A stretch of 64,000 bases of DNA from Takakia lepidozioides (Eukaryota; Streptophyta; Takakiopsida; Takakiales; Takakiaceae): the NCBI GenBank assembly GCA_030704615.1, contig CM060732.1, positions 56,463,053 through 56,527,052 on the forward strand, in the 5' to 3' direction. Both the position numbers and the translations under genes were made by a program. The notes below the pieces were generated by a model that had not been told where the DNA came from, searched no databases, and saw only the letters and a list, made by a program, of their open reading frames with translations. Shown one piece after another: positions 1 through 10,169 of this stretch. Position 1 is the stretch's first letter. Each line of letters opens with the position of its first letter.

Positions 1-160
1 ACGTCCTTTCCAAGTGCCGGATCTGCAATTGCCACCAGCTTCACAAGCTTTGACTTGTATTTGGTTCTGGACTTGACACCGGCTTCCTTCAAGTGCTCAG
101 TCAATGACTGCAACATTTTGACCTGCCCCTCACTTTCCATGAAGAAGCGTTTGGCATGGG
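1..160 (-). CDS. Partial host-like exon running off the left edge
   Basis: On the minus strand one frame is open from 159 to the window edge, about 52 codons. It is rich in Lys, Glu and Leu and has balanced codon use; it begins HAKRFFMESEG and includes KSKLVKLVAIADPALGKD near the edge. It does not match the gypsy family, whose homology starts sharply at 161. I do not recognise the protein. It is probably a piece of a host exon (or captured exon) cut by the rearrangement at 160/161; the other part may be 2596-3004. The plus-strand reading through this stretch into the retroelement is antisense read-through and should not be annotated. Confidence 0.35.
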
Positions 161-2595
161 CAGTTGCAAGAGAACCTAGGCAAGTAAGGGTGCATCAGGT
201 GCAGGCCCAGCCAAGAAGAAACAATGATCAGGACCACTATGGTAGGTCTGGTGGTTATAACAATGGCATGGAAGGGAGAGGTAATTCAAGAGGGAATTAC
301 CAAGGAAATTCCAGAGGCAACTATCAGGGTAATCCAAGGGGGAATTACCAGCCCGAGAATCAGGATTACAGAAATAATCCAAGAGCAGACCGAGGGCGAG
401 GACCCAATGGTGAAGAACTATGTTACTATTGCAATCAGCCAGGACATCGCAAGGCAGCCTGTTCATTCTGGATAAGACACCAGAATGAGATGAGAGCTCC
501 TGTGAATGAGGGCCCAGTGGTGGCAGCTCACATGGTTAGGCCATGTGTTGTACCAGAAGTAAGTACAATGATAGTAACAAGAAGTAAAGCCAAACTAATA
601 CCTCCAGTAGTAGAGGAAGAAGATGATAATGAAGGTGGCAGTGATATGCCGGAAGATGATGAGGCTTGGAGAGATGAGAAGGAACTGCACAAGGAAGTGG
701 CAGATACCATAAGGGAAATGCAGAAGAGTACTGATATTCCTGTGGCAGATTCCTCTGATTCTGATGGAGAAGAAGAAGTGAGTGAGGATGAAAGGAAGAA
801 AGAAGATGCAGACATGCAAAGTAATGAAGAGACTTTGGCTGAAGTAATATGCCAGACCAAAGCAGAGATTACCATTGGACAGCTATTGGCTGTGGCACCT
901 TATTGTAGGCACAGGCTGTATCAAGCAATCAATCGAATTGCCCAGGAGACAGGAAACACAGACCTGAACAGCAAGGTGACCAGTTATAATGTGAAGCCGG
1001 AAGGGCGAGAAACAGTCATGGACTTTGATGATTCTATGCCAGTAATCCAATTGAGAATTGAAAGCACAGAACTAATTGATGTATTGATAGATGGAGGTTC
1101 TGGAGTAAATATCATGACAGACCAATTAAGAAAGAAGCTTGGTCTAAGTAACATGAAACCAGCCCCATTTACAGTAACAATGGCAGATCAAAGAAGTGTA
1201 CAACCATTGGGATTAATAAGAGGAGTTAAGATACAGATACAGAAGATGATCTTTATGATCACAGTAACTGTGTTGAAGATGGATGAAGTCATGGAGGCTT
1301 ACTCCTTATTATTGGGACGTCCGTGGCGGAAACAGGCCAGGGTATTCCATGACTGGAATTCTCAGTTACTAACCGTGCATAATGGGATACACGAGATACA
1401 AATTACCACAAAGAAATCTAGTAGATTACCTGCTACGAGAAGACCTCGAGGAGTCAGAGAGTATGACTCGAGAGGTGGACTGGATGAGGAGCAGGAAGCT
1501 ACCCTGTTTGCTGCACACCCAGGGTGGGAGCAGGTTGCAGAGATGAGGCTGGAAGGCCTAAGTTGTTTAAGGGGTATCTGCTGTGGTGTAGTGTCAACAA
1601 CACCGATTGAAGAGGAAACTAACAGTTACCCATCACATTTCTATGAAGAAAAAGAAGGAGAAATGGAAATCCTAGAGGAACCAGCCACTGTGAGTTTACA
1701 GGATGAAGTGGTGACTGGTTGGACAATCACAGCTGATGAGCAAGTGAGGGAAGTGAATGTGGGAACTAAAGAGGAACCGATGATGGTGAAGGTAGGAGCT
1801 GATTTGGAGCCAGAATTCTTTGAAGAAGCTAAGAGTTTGTTCATCAAATATAGATATGTATTTGCTTGGAGCTATGAGGATTTAAAAGGGATACCAACTG
1901 AAATCTGTCAGCATAAGATTGAACTGGAACCGGGGTCAGTACCAATCAAGCAGGCAAGGTACAGAATGAATCCTAACTACGCACAGAAGGTTGGAGAAGA
2001 GATAAAGAAGTTGGCTGAGGCTAAGTTTATATACCCAATAGAGTATACAACTTGGTTGTCACCCATTGTGATAGTTCCCAAGCAGAATGGTAAACTAAGA
2101 GTTTGTGTGAACTACAAGAAGTTGAATGCTTGTACGAAGAAAGATCCTTTCCCTTTGCCATTCACAGAAGCAGTATTAGACACTGTGGCAGGCCATGAGA
2201 TGTACTCATTCATGGATGGCTTCAGTGGTTATAATCAAGTGCAAGTGGCAGAAGAAGACCAAGGAAAAACAGCTTTCATCACAGACTGGGGTGCTTATGC
2301 ATACAAAGTCATGCCCTTTGGACTTTGTAATGCACCAGCGACCTTTCAGAGAGTGATAAGTGAATCTTTTCATGAGTATCTGGATGATTTCATGCAGGTA
2401 TTCTTGGATGATTTCAGTGTGTACAGCTCTAAGAATGAGCACTTACATAAATTGGAGTTATGTCTGGCCAGATGCAAGATGAGAGGTCTGGGCCTGAATC
2501 CAGAGAAGTGTACTTTCTGTGTGAACTCAGGGGTGCTTCTGGGACACATTGTGTGTAAGAGGGGACTTCTTGTGGATCCCAGGAAAACAGAGGCC
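161..2595 (+). pseudogene. Gypsy copy A, part 2: gag C-terminus, protease, RT (truncated)
   Basis: This fragment of the Ty3/gypsy family reads continuously from the end of gag into pol. It holds a CCHC zinc knuckle (CYYCNQPGHRKAAC, about 420-460), an acidic linker, the retropepsin site DGGSG (about 1090) and reverse transcriptase with VIVPKQNGKLRVCVN and the catalytic FLDD (about 2400). It ends abruptly at 2595, just after the RT core, where homology to the complete copy at 14927-28166 stops. RNase H and integrase are missing. Its upstream gag half lies on the other strand at 3005-4395, so it has been inverted relative to that half. Unlike the complete copy, gag and pol are in one frame here (three A's at about 1011), which shows the ancestral arrangement. 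Confidence 0.9.
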
Positions 2596-3004
2596 TCAAC
2601 TCGTAAGATACTCATACCCTCCCTAGCACGTTCGAAATGCGGTGCCGCATTTCGGTTTCCATTCTGGTTTGTTTCCGTGCTTCCGTGTACTGAACTGCAG
2701 AGTGTGCCTTGCAGGGTCACTGAGAATGCGTACGTGCATACCCACATGGCACATATGCTATACAGGGTGAGGAAAACTGGTCTCACTAATCCGCAGATGT
2801 TTGCGGAAATGCTGGAGCCCGAGCTCATTCAGAAAGCCGTTGCAAAAACAGACCGGACATGGTATCGTCTGGAATGGTGGAGGTGATATACAAAGTAAGT
2901 CGTCCTCCCATTTCCCTCTGCTCATCCTTCCCCAATTTCCTGTAATCTTTCCACATGAATCGAATGTAACGCTTCTGCATGTTTTTGTTGGCAGTCAAAC
3001 ATCG
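2596..3004 (+). other. Non-retroelement segment with exon/intron-like signals
   Basis: This 409-bp segment sits between two oppositely oriented halves of gypsy copy A and matches neither. Several plant-like splice signals are visible: acceptor-like CAGs at about 2700 and 2714, an open stretch with good coding character after the second (VTENAYVHTHMAHMLYR...), and a strong GTAAGT donor at 2895 followed by a pyrimidine-rich TTTTTGTTGGCAG acceptor ending at 2994. The latter pair would bound a 100-bp intron, a typical plant size. If 161-3004 is flipped back, 2995-3004 abuts the open frame at 160-1 on the same strand. I infer a broken host (or captured) gene. Which donor is used and whether the frame truly continues cannot be settled here. 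Confidence 0.4.
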
Positions 3005-4395
3005 TAGTAACAATTCTCAGTAGAATGGTTATCCATTTTACAGATAGTACAGTGTTTCTCCTTCATGTGGCATTCTGTGGTGGTATGGCCTTCATTCTGG
3101 CACTTTGCACACCATACACCCTTCCTCCAATGTGTTGCAGCCTCTGTGGCATACTTCTTCAAGATTTCTTCCAATATTTTTTCATAGTTATCCCTCTTCA
3201 ACTTCCCCTTTCTCTTACTCTTGCTTTTTAGTTCTTGCTCTTCTTCTTCATCTGACTCATCCTCAGAGTCCTCATCATCCCTTTTCTCTCTCCTGAGCAT
3301 TCCCAATTGCTCAATCCTGTTTGCAGTTTCAAATGCCTCCTCCACTGTATTATGGGGTAACATATCCACTTTCTTTTGCAACTCTGGTCTTAGTCCACTC
3401 ACAAACCAAGTCTTCTGTAACCCTGATGCTGGTACTGCAGCCAGCTTTTTCATCATCAATTCCATCTTTTCCATATACTCCTCAACAGTTTCATGCTTCT
3501 TTTGCTTTAACTGTTGTAAACTCCCATACACTCCATCCTCAGTTTTACTTGTCCTGAACCTATTTCGGAATGCTGTATTCAAGCCATTCCAGGTTAGGAA
3601 ATGATTATCAGGGAATCTTGCATACCATTCACTTGCTTTCTTGATAAGTGAACAAGGAAACAATCTCATCTTGGCATCATCGCCATTCTCATTGTTCACT
3701 ATACACATGTGCTCAAATTGGCTAATGTGTACATCGGGATCCCCTTTTCCTGAATATATTGGAAAAGGTGGTTTTGCCCGTGTTGGTTGTAACGCCATCT
3801 GTGGCCCTACCTTCTGCCCACTGACAGGTGCTGGCACCCTTGCTGGTGCTGGTCCTTCTGGACCTGTTGTTGTTGTGGTGGATATTTCACCAAGTGGTGG
3901 CCCTTGAGCACTCCCTGCTACTGGCCCCACGATATTCACAGTATTCCCAGCTTCAGTTGCACTACTTCCCACACTCCCTGTCCCCCGAGAGCCAGATCCA
4001 GGCAGCCCGCCTGATCCCCTTGAGCCGACACCTTTGTTGACCTGTGATCCAAGTGCTCCACTTGATCCAGGTCCAACGGGTTGGGATGTCCTGGTTGTAG
4101 TCTCAACCTCAGCTGTTGGGTCTACTTCTTCATATTCTTCCTCTTCCAATTTCTTCTCTCTGTTTTCATCCTCCAAGTTCTGCCCTTGGGTTTCTTCTTC
4201 ACTCATGTAACTCAACTGCAATGGTGTTGGAGAGTCTGAACTCTCCGTTGGCTCTGCCACATCTTCTCCTCCTTCTTCACCTTCCGCTTCAGAAACTGGA
4301 GTTCCTGCTTTTGGTGTTTCATGCCAACTCTTATCAAAGATTTCTGTCAAATCTTTTATCCAGGGATGTACCTCAGATCTTTCACCTCGTGATTG
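3005..4395 (-). pseudogene. Gypsy copy A, part 1: gag middle (capsid, two zinc knuckles)
   Basis: Minus-strand gag fragment of the same family: acidic and Gly/Ser/Thr-rich N-terminal linker, capsid region with ASEWYARFPDNHFLTWNGLN, then an Asp/Glu- and Lys-rich segment and two CCHC knuckles (CAKC...C and CTIC...C). It stops after the codons for NCYY at 3005. The next gag codons, minus about 10 bp, are found at 161 on the plus strand. Its 5' side ends at 4395, where an 8.1-kb retroelement (4396-12482) is inserted; the missing gag start is at 12483-12720. Together these pieces make one original minus-strand gypsy copy. Confidence 0.88.
4392..4395. repeat. Target-site duplication ATTG (left)
   Basis: ATTG here and at 12483-12486 flank the 4396-12482 insertion. 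The uninterrupted gag of the complete gypsy copy has a single ATTG at the matching place (reverse complement of CAATCACGAGG), so this is a clean 4-bp target duplication. Confidence 0.75.
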
Positions 4396-4474
4396 TGTAG
4401 TGTGAAGATTTGACCGCACAATCATTTGAGTAACTCTCAGTGCACTAACCATCTGAGCTACTGACTGGCAGCTA
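4396..4474 (-). other. 79-bp tRNA-like tail outside the 3' LTR
   Basis: The two LTR copies match up to 4474/10169. The 5' LTR then continues into the primer site, whereas the outer copy continues for 79 bp that the other LTR lacks, up to the target duplication. On the minus strand this tail has an A-box-like TAGCTCAGATGG (4449-4460) and, about 33 nt further, a degenerate B-box-like GGTCAAATC (4407-4415), the spacing of a tRNA-type RNA polymerase III promoter. I cannot fold it into a clean cloverleaf. It ends in TTCACACTACA, the exact inverse of the element's other terminus. It could be a SINE-like piece or part of the original LTR lost from the 5' copy. Confidence 0.45.
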
Positions 4475-6787
4475 GGGGCGTGAATCCCCTTCTGTGCAAG
4501 TCTAGTTGTGCTCTTCCCTAGGTCAATCGGAGGGAAGGAAAGGAGCTCTCCCTCTCAGCTGATCCAACCATCGTCACTCGGTGTGGGTTTCCATCAGGTC
4601 CTTCGTGATCAGAGTTCGCACAATCCTCATCCACGCCGCAGCGGAAGAGAAGACATGGATGGGGAGTCAGTATTGTTTTCACCCGTGGTTCTACTTCTAC
4701 ACGACATCCTTTCCCTGATACACTGCACCAGCCATGTTACCATGCGGTCTTCAGTGATGCAACCAGCCCTACGTCAGTGATGACCACTGCCCTTGTGGGC
4801 AGCTCTCTTGGTCAACAATACGTGGAATCCCCTTTGTAACAAGATCACGATTTGGAAGGCGGCAACGCAGATCTGCCATGAGTTTGCAGGCCCACCAGTT
4901 TGGCCCTTCATGGTTTCATGCTTTCTTTATCTTACCTCCCCAATCATCCATTCCTCATCATAACCTCTTGCTGGTCAACTCTCTCCCTTGTGTCCTTTTC
5001 TCTCTCCCTCTCTCTTTCTTTCAGGATAAGTGGGTTCCTCACTCTTTCCACTGTAACATGCCTATGATGCAATGCAATGCGCATTCAGCCAAGCATCCAG
5101 TGCACCCAGCATTGAAATCAACCTTGGTCACACAAGATATAATCAGCCCTTTTATCAGTCCCTCTCTTGCCAATGACAGATGCTTCACACTCCACTTTTC
5201 CCAGGTATAACCATTGCCCAAGACAGCTCTCAACCCTTCTACAGGTCTCAATTTACACACCCTGACAGCTCTCTTTTTCCCATCAGCTGTGAACCTCAGT
5301 GGTTCATGGGCTGAGAGCACTCTGAGAATCAGATCCAAACCCAAACAGATGCTGGTTTTTCTGCCCCATCCACATCATCCCTTCTTGTTGTTTCCAAACA
5401 GTTCTATCTAACCCTCTCTGGTTTCCTCTACCTACTAAGCTAGTTCCACATTGGCTGCAATGTGTCAACATCCCAGGCTAGATTGTTTGTACAAGCTCAT
5501 GACGTTGAAACAAGGAACAAGAATACAACAACAGTAACCATTCTGTCCCAGCAACGAGTCTACCCTGTTTCCATTCATTTTCCTACTGTATAATGTAATA
5601 GCAGGTGCATCCATCTCCAGCCCATCCTGATTTGAAGTCCAGTGTCTTCATTCCATTTACAAAGCTCTTTTCCTTCCTCACATGTCAGTGTCTCTTACTA
5701 CATACAAGAGACAGTTCAAACTTCACAAAGCGATTTCTAAGCAACCAAAAACCCAAAAAAGGGGGCCAACACTCCTCAAACTTATCTGTCTTATACTCCT
5801 TGAAGTGGTGGGTCTGCCTGTCAAGAAGGCACCTTATCCTCTCCCTCGTCAGCCATCTCCGACGTTTTCTTCTTATCGTGATTCCAGTCCTCATTAAGGC
5901 ATGACGGCTCTGCTTCAGCTGCTGGCACATCCTTGTGCCTGCCAACCTCTACCCTATCCTTCTACATGTGCATTTCCTCCCTATGAGGTGATCTGGTCCT
6001 ACAGCCCTTAAGACAGAGAGCAGATACATAACTTATTTATAGATAGCTTAAGCGCCATACACACCAGAAGGCGGCACCGCTTCCTCTTGCACAGAAAGCC
6101 AAGCCAGATCCCTCAACGTCACTCTTTAAGGCAAGCTGATTCCCTTACAAAGTGATCTGGTCCTACAGCTCAAAAACAGACAGCAGCTACAAGATTTGAT
6201 CACTGACAACCTGAGGCGATAATACACACCAGCCTGCATTTCTCATCCCCCAACACCTGCTGAGCCACTCCATCTCCTCATTAATGTGCTCACAAATACC
6301 ATGGCGACAGCAGTGGTGCACCGCCCTTATCACAAACCCGATCCCTCAGGTTTGATCATTGCTTACGAAGAAGGCGGCACCGCTTCTTCTTGCACAGAAA
6401 GCCAAGCAGGAGCTCTTAACATTTCTCTTAAAAGCAAGCTGATACCCTTTGCGTAGGTGGAACCTTCTCAGATATCCTGTGCTGCCAACACCACTGCAGC
6501 AGCTGCGAAAAGATCCACGCACTCTTCCCCTTCGAATTTCACATCCCGCTTCTAGGGTTCAACATCATGGATGAAAATCATTCATCCTAGGGATGAAAAA
6601 GGTGCATGTCATAACTTAGCCATATTTTGTTCTTGGCAGATAAATAGCATAGTCCTTCCATGGAATTACCTCAAGTTATGGTCAATTCCTCCCCTTCATT
6701 AGCACGAAGGGTACTCCCTTTGTAGTAGTGCCGAAACCTGATGCCAAACACAAACTTGAGATTTTTACTCCCTGCATTCACACTACA
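4475..6787 (-). repeat. 3' LTR of the non-autonomous element
   Basis: Direct repeat of 10170-12482, 2,313 bp at a constant offset of 5,695 bp. In element orientation it begins TGTAGTGTGAATGC and ends at ACGCCCC. It is pyrimidine-rich on the plus strand and has no long open frame in element orientation. The short open frames on either strand recur identically in the other LTR and look incidental. Confidence 0.9.
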
Positions 6788-6798
6788 TATGTAGTGTG
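6779..6798. repeat. Perfect 20-bp palindrome at the internal/LTR junction
   Basis: CACACTACAT followed directly by its reverse complement spans the start of the 3' LTR. The LTR's first nine bases (TGTAGTGTG) are therefore mirrored on the internal side of the junction. Confidence 0.8.
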
Positions 6799-6800
6799 TC

Positions 6801-6811
6801 TCCTTTTTTTT
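6801..6811 (-). promoter_or_regulatory. Polypurine tract of the non-autonomous element
   Basis: On the minus strand this reads AAAAAAAAAGGA (one run of purines) about 14 nt before the 3' LTR start, the normal place for the plus-strand primer of an LTR retrotransposon. The intervening bases are the left half of the palindrome. Confidence 0.6.
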
Positions 6812-9800
6812 AAGTGTCAGGGTCCTCACTGACCACCTTTAACGGCTGACCACCCACTGGTGGTATGAATGGTTTCAAATCTCGCCTACTTCTTACCCAT
6901 TCCTTGTTTGCCCCATCTCTTAGCCTGCATTTGCGTGCAGCTTCCCTTCCAGGATCATAAGGTACTCCCAACAGGTACATTGTGTTAATTCCCCTTCTGT
7001 TTCTGCTCCAGATATCTTGGAGAGGTCCGTTCATAATATTGTTTTTGATTGTCATGCCTTGGCCTTCAGCAAAGGGAAACCCCTCTCTGCTCATAATCTT
7101 CATGGCCACTTCTGTCTGGCTGGTGCGAGCAGGGTTGTTCTCAAACTGACACCACCACCTGGTTTCCATGCAACTCATCATGCCAATTTCATGGCCTTCT
7201 TCCCTGGCCACAGTTTTCGTGCTCCATCCCTGAGCTTGCATCGTCGTCCAGCCTCTCTTATTTAAGTGACAGTGTCCCGGCTGTCCATTTGTTCCGCCGG
7301 CCAGAGCAAGTCCAATTTGTGACAATGCCTTCTTCCTCTTCTTGTAGTTCATGCCAGGCAGGTCCTGATCTCCTTCCCATACAAACCAGCGTTTCCCAAT
7401 TTTGATGTTGCTCCCTGGCTCCTTGTTTTGAATCTCAGCTACCACTTGTGCTCCCATCGACACTTGCACCTTTCGTACTGCCTCATTTCCTGCATGCAGG
7501 TTGTCCTCAACAGCAGGCTGCAATTTCATTTGCATTGTTGGTGGCAAGTCATGGGCAACCCTTTGGTTACCATGCCTTCCTTCTTCCCTTTCAACCAGCC
7601 TGCCCTCTTTAAGAGATTCAGGGCTGGTGTATGCCTTGCAAGTAGAAGTGATCGTGACATGGGTAGGCTTCATAGCCTCCCACATCAACTGCCCATCCAT
7701 CTCCTGAGCCTGAATTTCACAACCATGCTGGGCATATCCTGAAATCATTGCACTCCATGAGAGCAGATTGGGTGGCATACCTTCCTGCTCCATTTGTTCA
7801 AACAGTTGCAGGGTCTGTGCTTCAGAGCCATGCTGGGCATAACCTGCAATCATTACTCTCCATGGCCCCACTTTTCTGTGAGACATATTGTCACACACAT
7901 GTTGTGCATTCATGCTCCCACGTTTGGCATACCTGTCAACAATGGCAGTCTCCATAATGATATCTGGTGCAATACCAGATTTGATACTGTCACCATGGAC
8001 CTCTTCGCCTTTTACCCGGTCTGCCAGGTTCGCACATGCATTCAACACACACAGGAACGTCACCTGTTTGGGCTTCTCTCCTTCATCTCCAGCATCTGCC
8101 ATGAGCTGCCTCCCATACAAGACATGCAGCTCCTTCACTTTAATGCTTGAGCTTGCACTGAGCATTCTCAGATGTCCTCGTGTACCCGGATCCCATACCC
8201 TTTGTTGGGCATAGTTCATTGGCTGACCTCTGAACGTTATCAGGTCAACCAGGGTCTTCTCAGCAGAAAGGCCAACCTTCTCTTTCTGATCCCTATGCAT
8301 CCTCTCCATCCCAAGATGCATCTCTCTAAGAGAGTCAAACTTTGCTGCTAGTTTCCCCATTTTCCACAACAAGAGTGTTGAACCGTGAGAAGATTTCAAA
8401 TCTTTCTTGTGAACGGTACTCAAATCTCCCATCCTTTGTTTTGTGGGTGGGAATTCAAGTTTCCTTGTATCAACATCTACAGTTTCAAGGGCTGGAGAGA
8501 CACTCTGGCTTTTGGCACGAACTGGTAATTTCAGCGGACTCACATCTGATCCCAAGTTGTCATGCAAGCTGATGTCTCTTGTGCACTCAACCAACATCCA
8601 CTTAGACATACCATCTTCCTTGTCATCCTTCTCATGTGCTATATTGGTCGTATGTCCTCCTTTACTTGAGTGTTCCGAACTCCTTTTGTATTCAGGTTCA
8701 TTGTCCTCCTTTGTCTTGCATTGCGCACATCTCACTCCTCCCATTCCCAATTGGTGTCCACATGTGTGTCTTTCTTTACACTCCATATGACCCTTCTTGG
8801 ATGAACAAAAGGCAGTGACCTGCCCATCTACATAGCATTGGTCGTCCAACTGAAACTTCCTACTTCTGAACTCTTCTTCACTCAATAAATTTTGACCACA
8901 CAACCCTTGCACGTTGTCGTTGATGACATCAAGATTTCTGTATATTGGTGTGGTGGCGGTATCATGATCAAGACAATCATCCCTTGCTTCTAACTCTTGC
9001 TTGGTTCCACATTTTTTCCGCATGTCTTGCTCTATCTCCAACTGTGCATCCTTTATGTCTGATTCCAGAGGTGCATCTTGATCCAGACCCTTTCTCGTTT
9101 GAGCGAGCAATGTACACTCTTCCTCTACCCATCCCATCAGATCTGCCCAAGACTCCTTGTCATCTTCGTCTCTCAAGACACTCACTTCACAGGTTGTACC
9201 ACTAATCCTTGGTGAGTTGGCAACACTATGCCCATACTCCCCAAGCATGTCTTGATCTACATGTGCCTTTGTAGAAGACCTTAGGATCTGCACAGGAACT
9301 TGCAACCTAGGTGCACTCTCTTCATTGACACCTGATTGACTCTCTGTTGAACAAAAGATATCTTCCAAGATCTCTTCTTCCACATCACAAAACACATTCA
9401 CAACGTTTGTGCCAAGAGAGCTTACACATTCGAATTCCATCCTTCTGCTGCTCTTCGACTCCCATTGTTCCAACATTTCACAGCCTGAATCTTGCATTCC
9501 ACATGTTCCCATTTGCAGCCCCAGCCGGTGATTCTTTTCACTTCGGATCTGATTCTGTCTTGATGGACATGCAGTGCAACACTCTACTTGCTGCCTTGTT
9601 TTGTTCAAGTTGAGAACTCGAGGAAGCATTGCAGGGACTTCACTGGTGTGGTTCTTCTCCCTAAAGCACCTCCGTGACATTGTTTTGTGATCTGGTATAG
9701 GTTTATGATCAATAGAACTCACAGGTGTGAACCTGTTGTGCTTATCCTTCTCAATCAGAGATAATTTCTCTTCCATCCCTGTAACAGACTCTTCCACATT

Positions 9801-10094
9801 GGTATCTATCTCATCAAACTTCCTTGCTAACATCACTTCATTCTTACTTGATTGATCTTCTCCTCCAAATTTCAAGATTATGGCTACTTGAAAATCATGC
9901 CAGTTCATGGACCTTGGTTTTTGCATTCGATGCCAAGTGTCAGCCCGTGCCTTGAGATTCAGCCTTGCCGATATAAATAACTTGTGCTCGTCAAAGCTCC
10001 TCCTCTCACCATCCCTTTTCAGATTCTGGATCCAGCTGCAAACATCCTCATCCTTCTTTCCGTAAAATGGAATGTTAGTCACCATTGCTCGCAA
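6810..10094 (-). CDS. Gag-like protein fused to a captured PPR segment
   Basis: The only long ORF of the element, 1,094 codons without interruption. Residues 1-90 look like the start of a retrotransposon gag capsid: FYGKKDEDVCSWIQNL, then LKARADTWHRM and a conserved W-x-x-F (NWHDF) before LKFGGED. The true start may be the fourth residue (MVTNIPFYG). There is no zinc knuckle, protease or RT. Residues about 670-830 are clearly derived from a PLS-type plant PPR protein: VTFLCVLNACANL, then AIVDRYAKRGS, VMIAGYAQHGS and WSAMISGYAQHG. Such repeats bind organellar RNA one base per repeat in plants. Several consensus positions are altered, for example DRYAKRG for DMYAKCG, so RNA binding is doubtful. 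The remaining Ser/Glu/Lys-rich sequence has no recognised domain. An intact frame over 3.3 kb suggests recent or continuing translation. Confidence 0.7.
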   Translation of the reverse strand: MRAMVTNIPFYGKKDEDVCSWIQNLKRDGERRSFDEHKLFISARLNLKARADTWHRMQKPRSMNWHDFQVAIILKFGGEDQSSKNEVMLARKFDEIDTNVEESVTGMEEKLSLIEKDKHNRFTPVSSIDHKPIPDHKTMSRRCFREKNHTSEVPAMLPRVLNLNKTRQQVECCTACPSRQNQIRSEKNHRLGLQMGTCGMQDSGCEMLEQWESKSSRRMEFECVSSLGTNVVNVFCDVEEEILEDIFCSTESQSGVNEESAPRLQVPVQILRSSTKAHVDQDMLGEYGHSVANSPRISGTTCEVSVLRDEDDKESWADLMGWVEEECTLLAQTRKGLDQDAPLESDIKDAQLEIEQDMRKKCGTKQELEARDDCLDHDTATTPIYRNLDVINDNVQGLCGQNLLSEEEFRSRKFQLDDQCYVDGQVTAFCSSKKGHMECKERHTCGHQLGMGGVRCAQCKTKEDNEPEYKRSSEHSSKGGHTTNIAHEKDDKEDGMSKWMLVECTRDISLHDNLGSDVSPLKLPVRAKSQSVSPALETVDVDTRKLEFPPTKQRMGDLSTVHKKDLKSSHGSTLLLWKMGKLAAKFDSLREMHLGMERMHRDQKEKVGLSAEKTLVDLITFRGQPMNYAQQRVWDPGTRGHLRMLSASSSIKVKELHVLYGRQLMADAGDEGEKPKQVTFLCVLNACANLADRVKGEEVHGDSIKSGIAPDIIMETAIVDRYAKRGSMNAQHVCDNMSHRKVGPWRVMIAGYAQHGSEAQTLQLFEQMEQEGMPPNLLSWSAMISGYAQHGCEIQAQEMDGQLMWEAMKPTHVTITSTCKAYTSPESLKEGRLVEREEGRHGNQRVAHDLPPTMQMKLQPAVEDNLHAGNEAVRKVQVSMGAQVVAEIQNKEPGSNIKIGKRWFVWEGDQDLPGMNYKKRKKALSQIGLALAGGTNGQPGHCHLNKRGWTTMQAQGWSTKTVAREEGHEIGMMSCMETRWWCQFENNPARTSQTEVAMKIMSREGFPFAEGQGMTIKNNIMNGPLQDIWSRNRRGINTMYLLGVPYDPGREAARKCRLRDGANKEWVRSRRDLKPFIPPVGGQPLKVVSEDPDT

Positions 10095-10151
10095 ATCACT
10101 CTCCTATCTTGCTACACTAAATCCTACATTTCCCGGATCAAAGACCGGCCT

Positions 10152-10163
10152 GCTCTGATACCA
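10152..10163 (-). promoter_or_regulatory. Primer-binding site (tRNA-iMet)
   Basis: On the minus strand TGGTATCAGAGC lies six bases after the LTR end. This is the usual primer site of plant LTR elements that use initiator methionine tRNA. It fixes the orientation of the 4396-12482 element. Confidence 0.85.
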
Positions 10164-10169
10164 AAAGAA

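Noticed and set aside
55-160. N-terminal extension of the plus-strand gag-pol frame at 55-160
   Set aside because: Homology to gag starts at 161; the upstream codons are antisense to the exon-like frame.
4396-4474. Functional tRNA gene
   Set aside because: A- and B-box-like words are present, but acceptor, D and anticodon stems do not pair into a cloverleaf and the B box is degenerate.
4508-6000. Short proteins in the 2.3-kb LTRs (4508-4780, 4878-5210, 5605-5904 and copies)
   Set aside because: They are identical in both LTRs, antisense to the element, Ser/Leu/Pro/His-rich and without motifs; identity reflects LTR copying, not coding.
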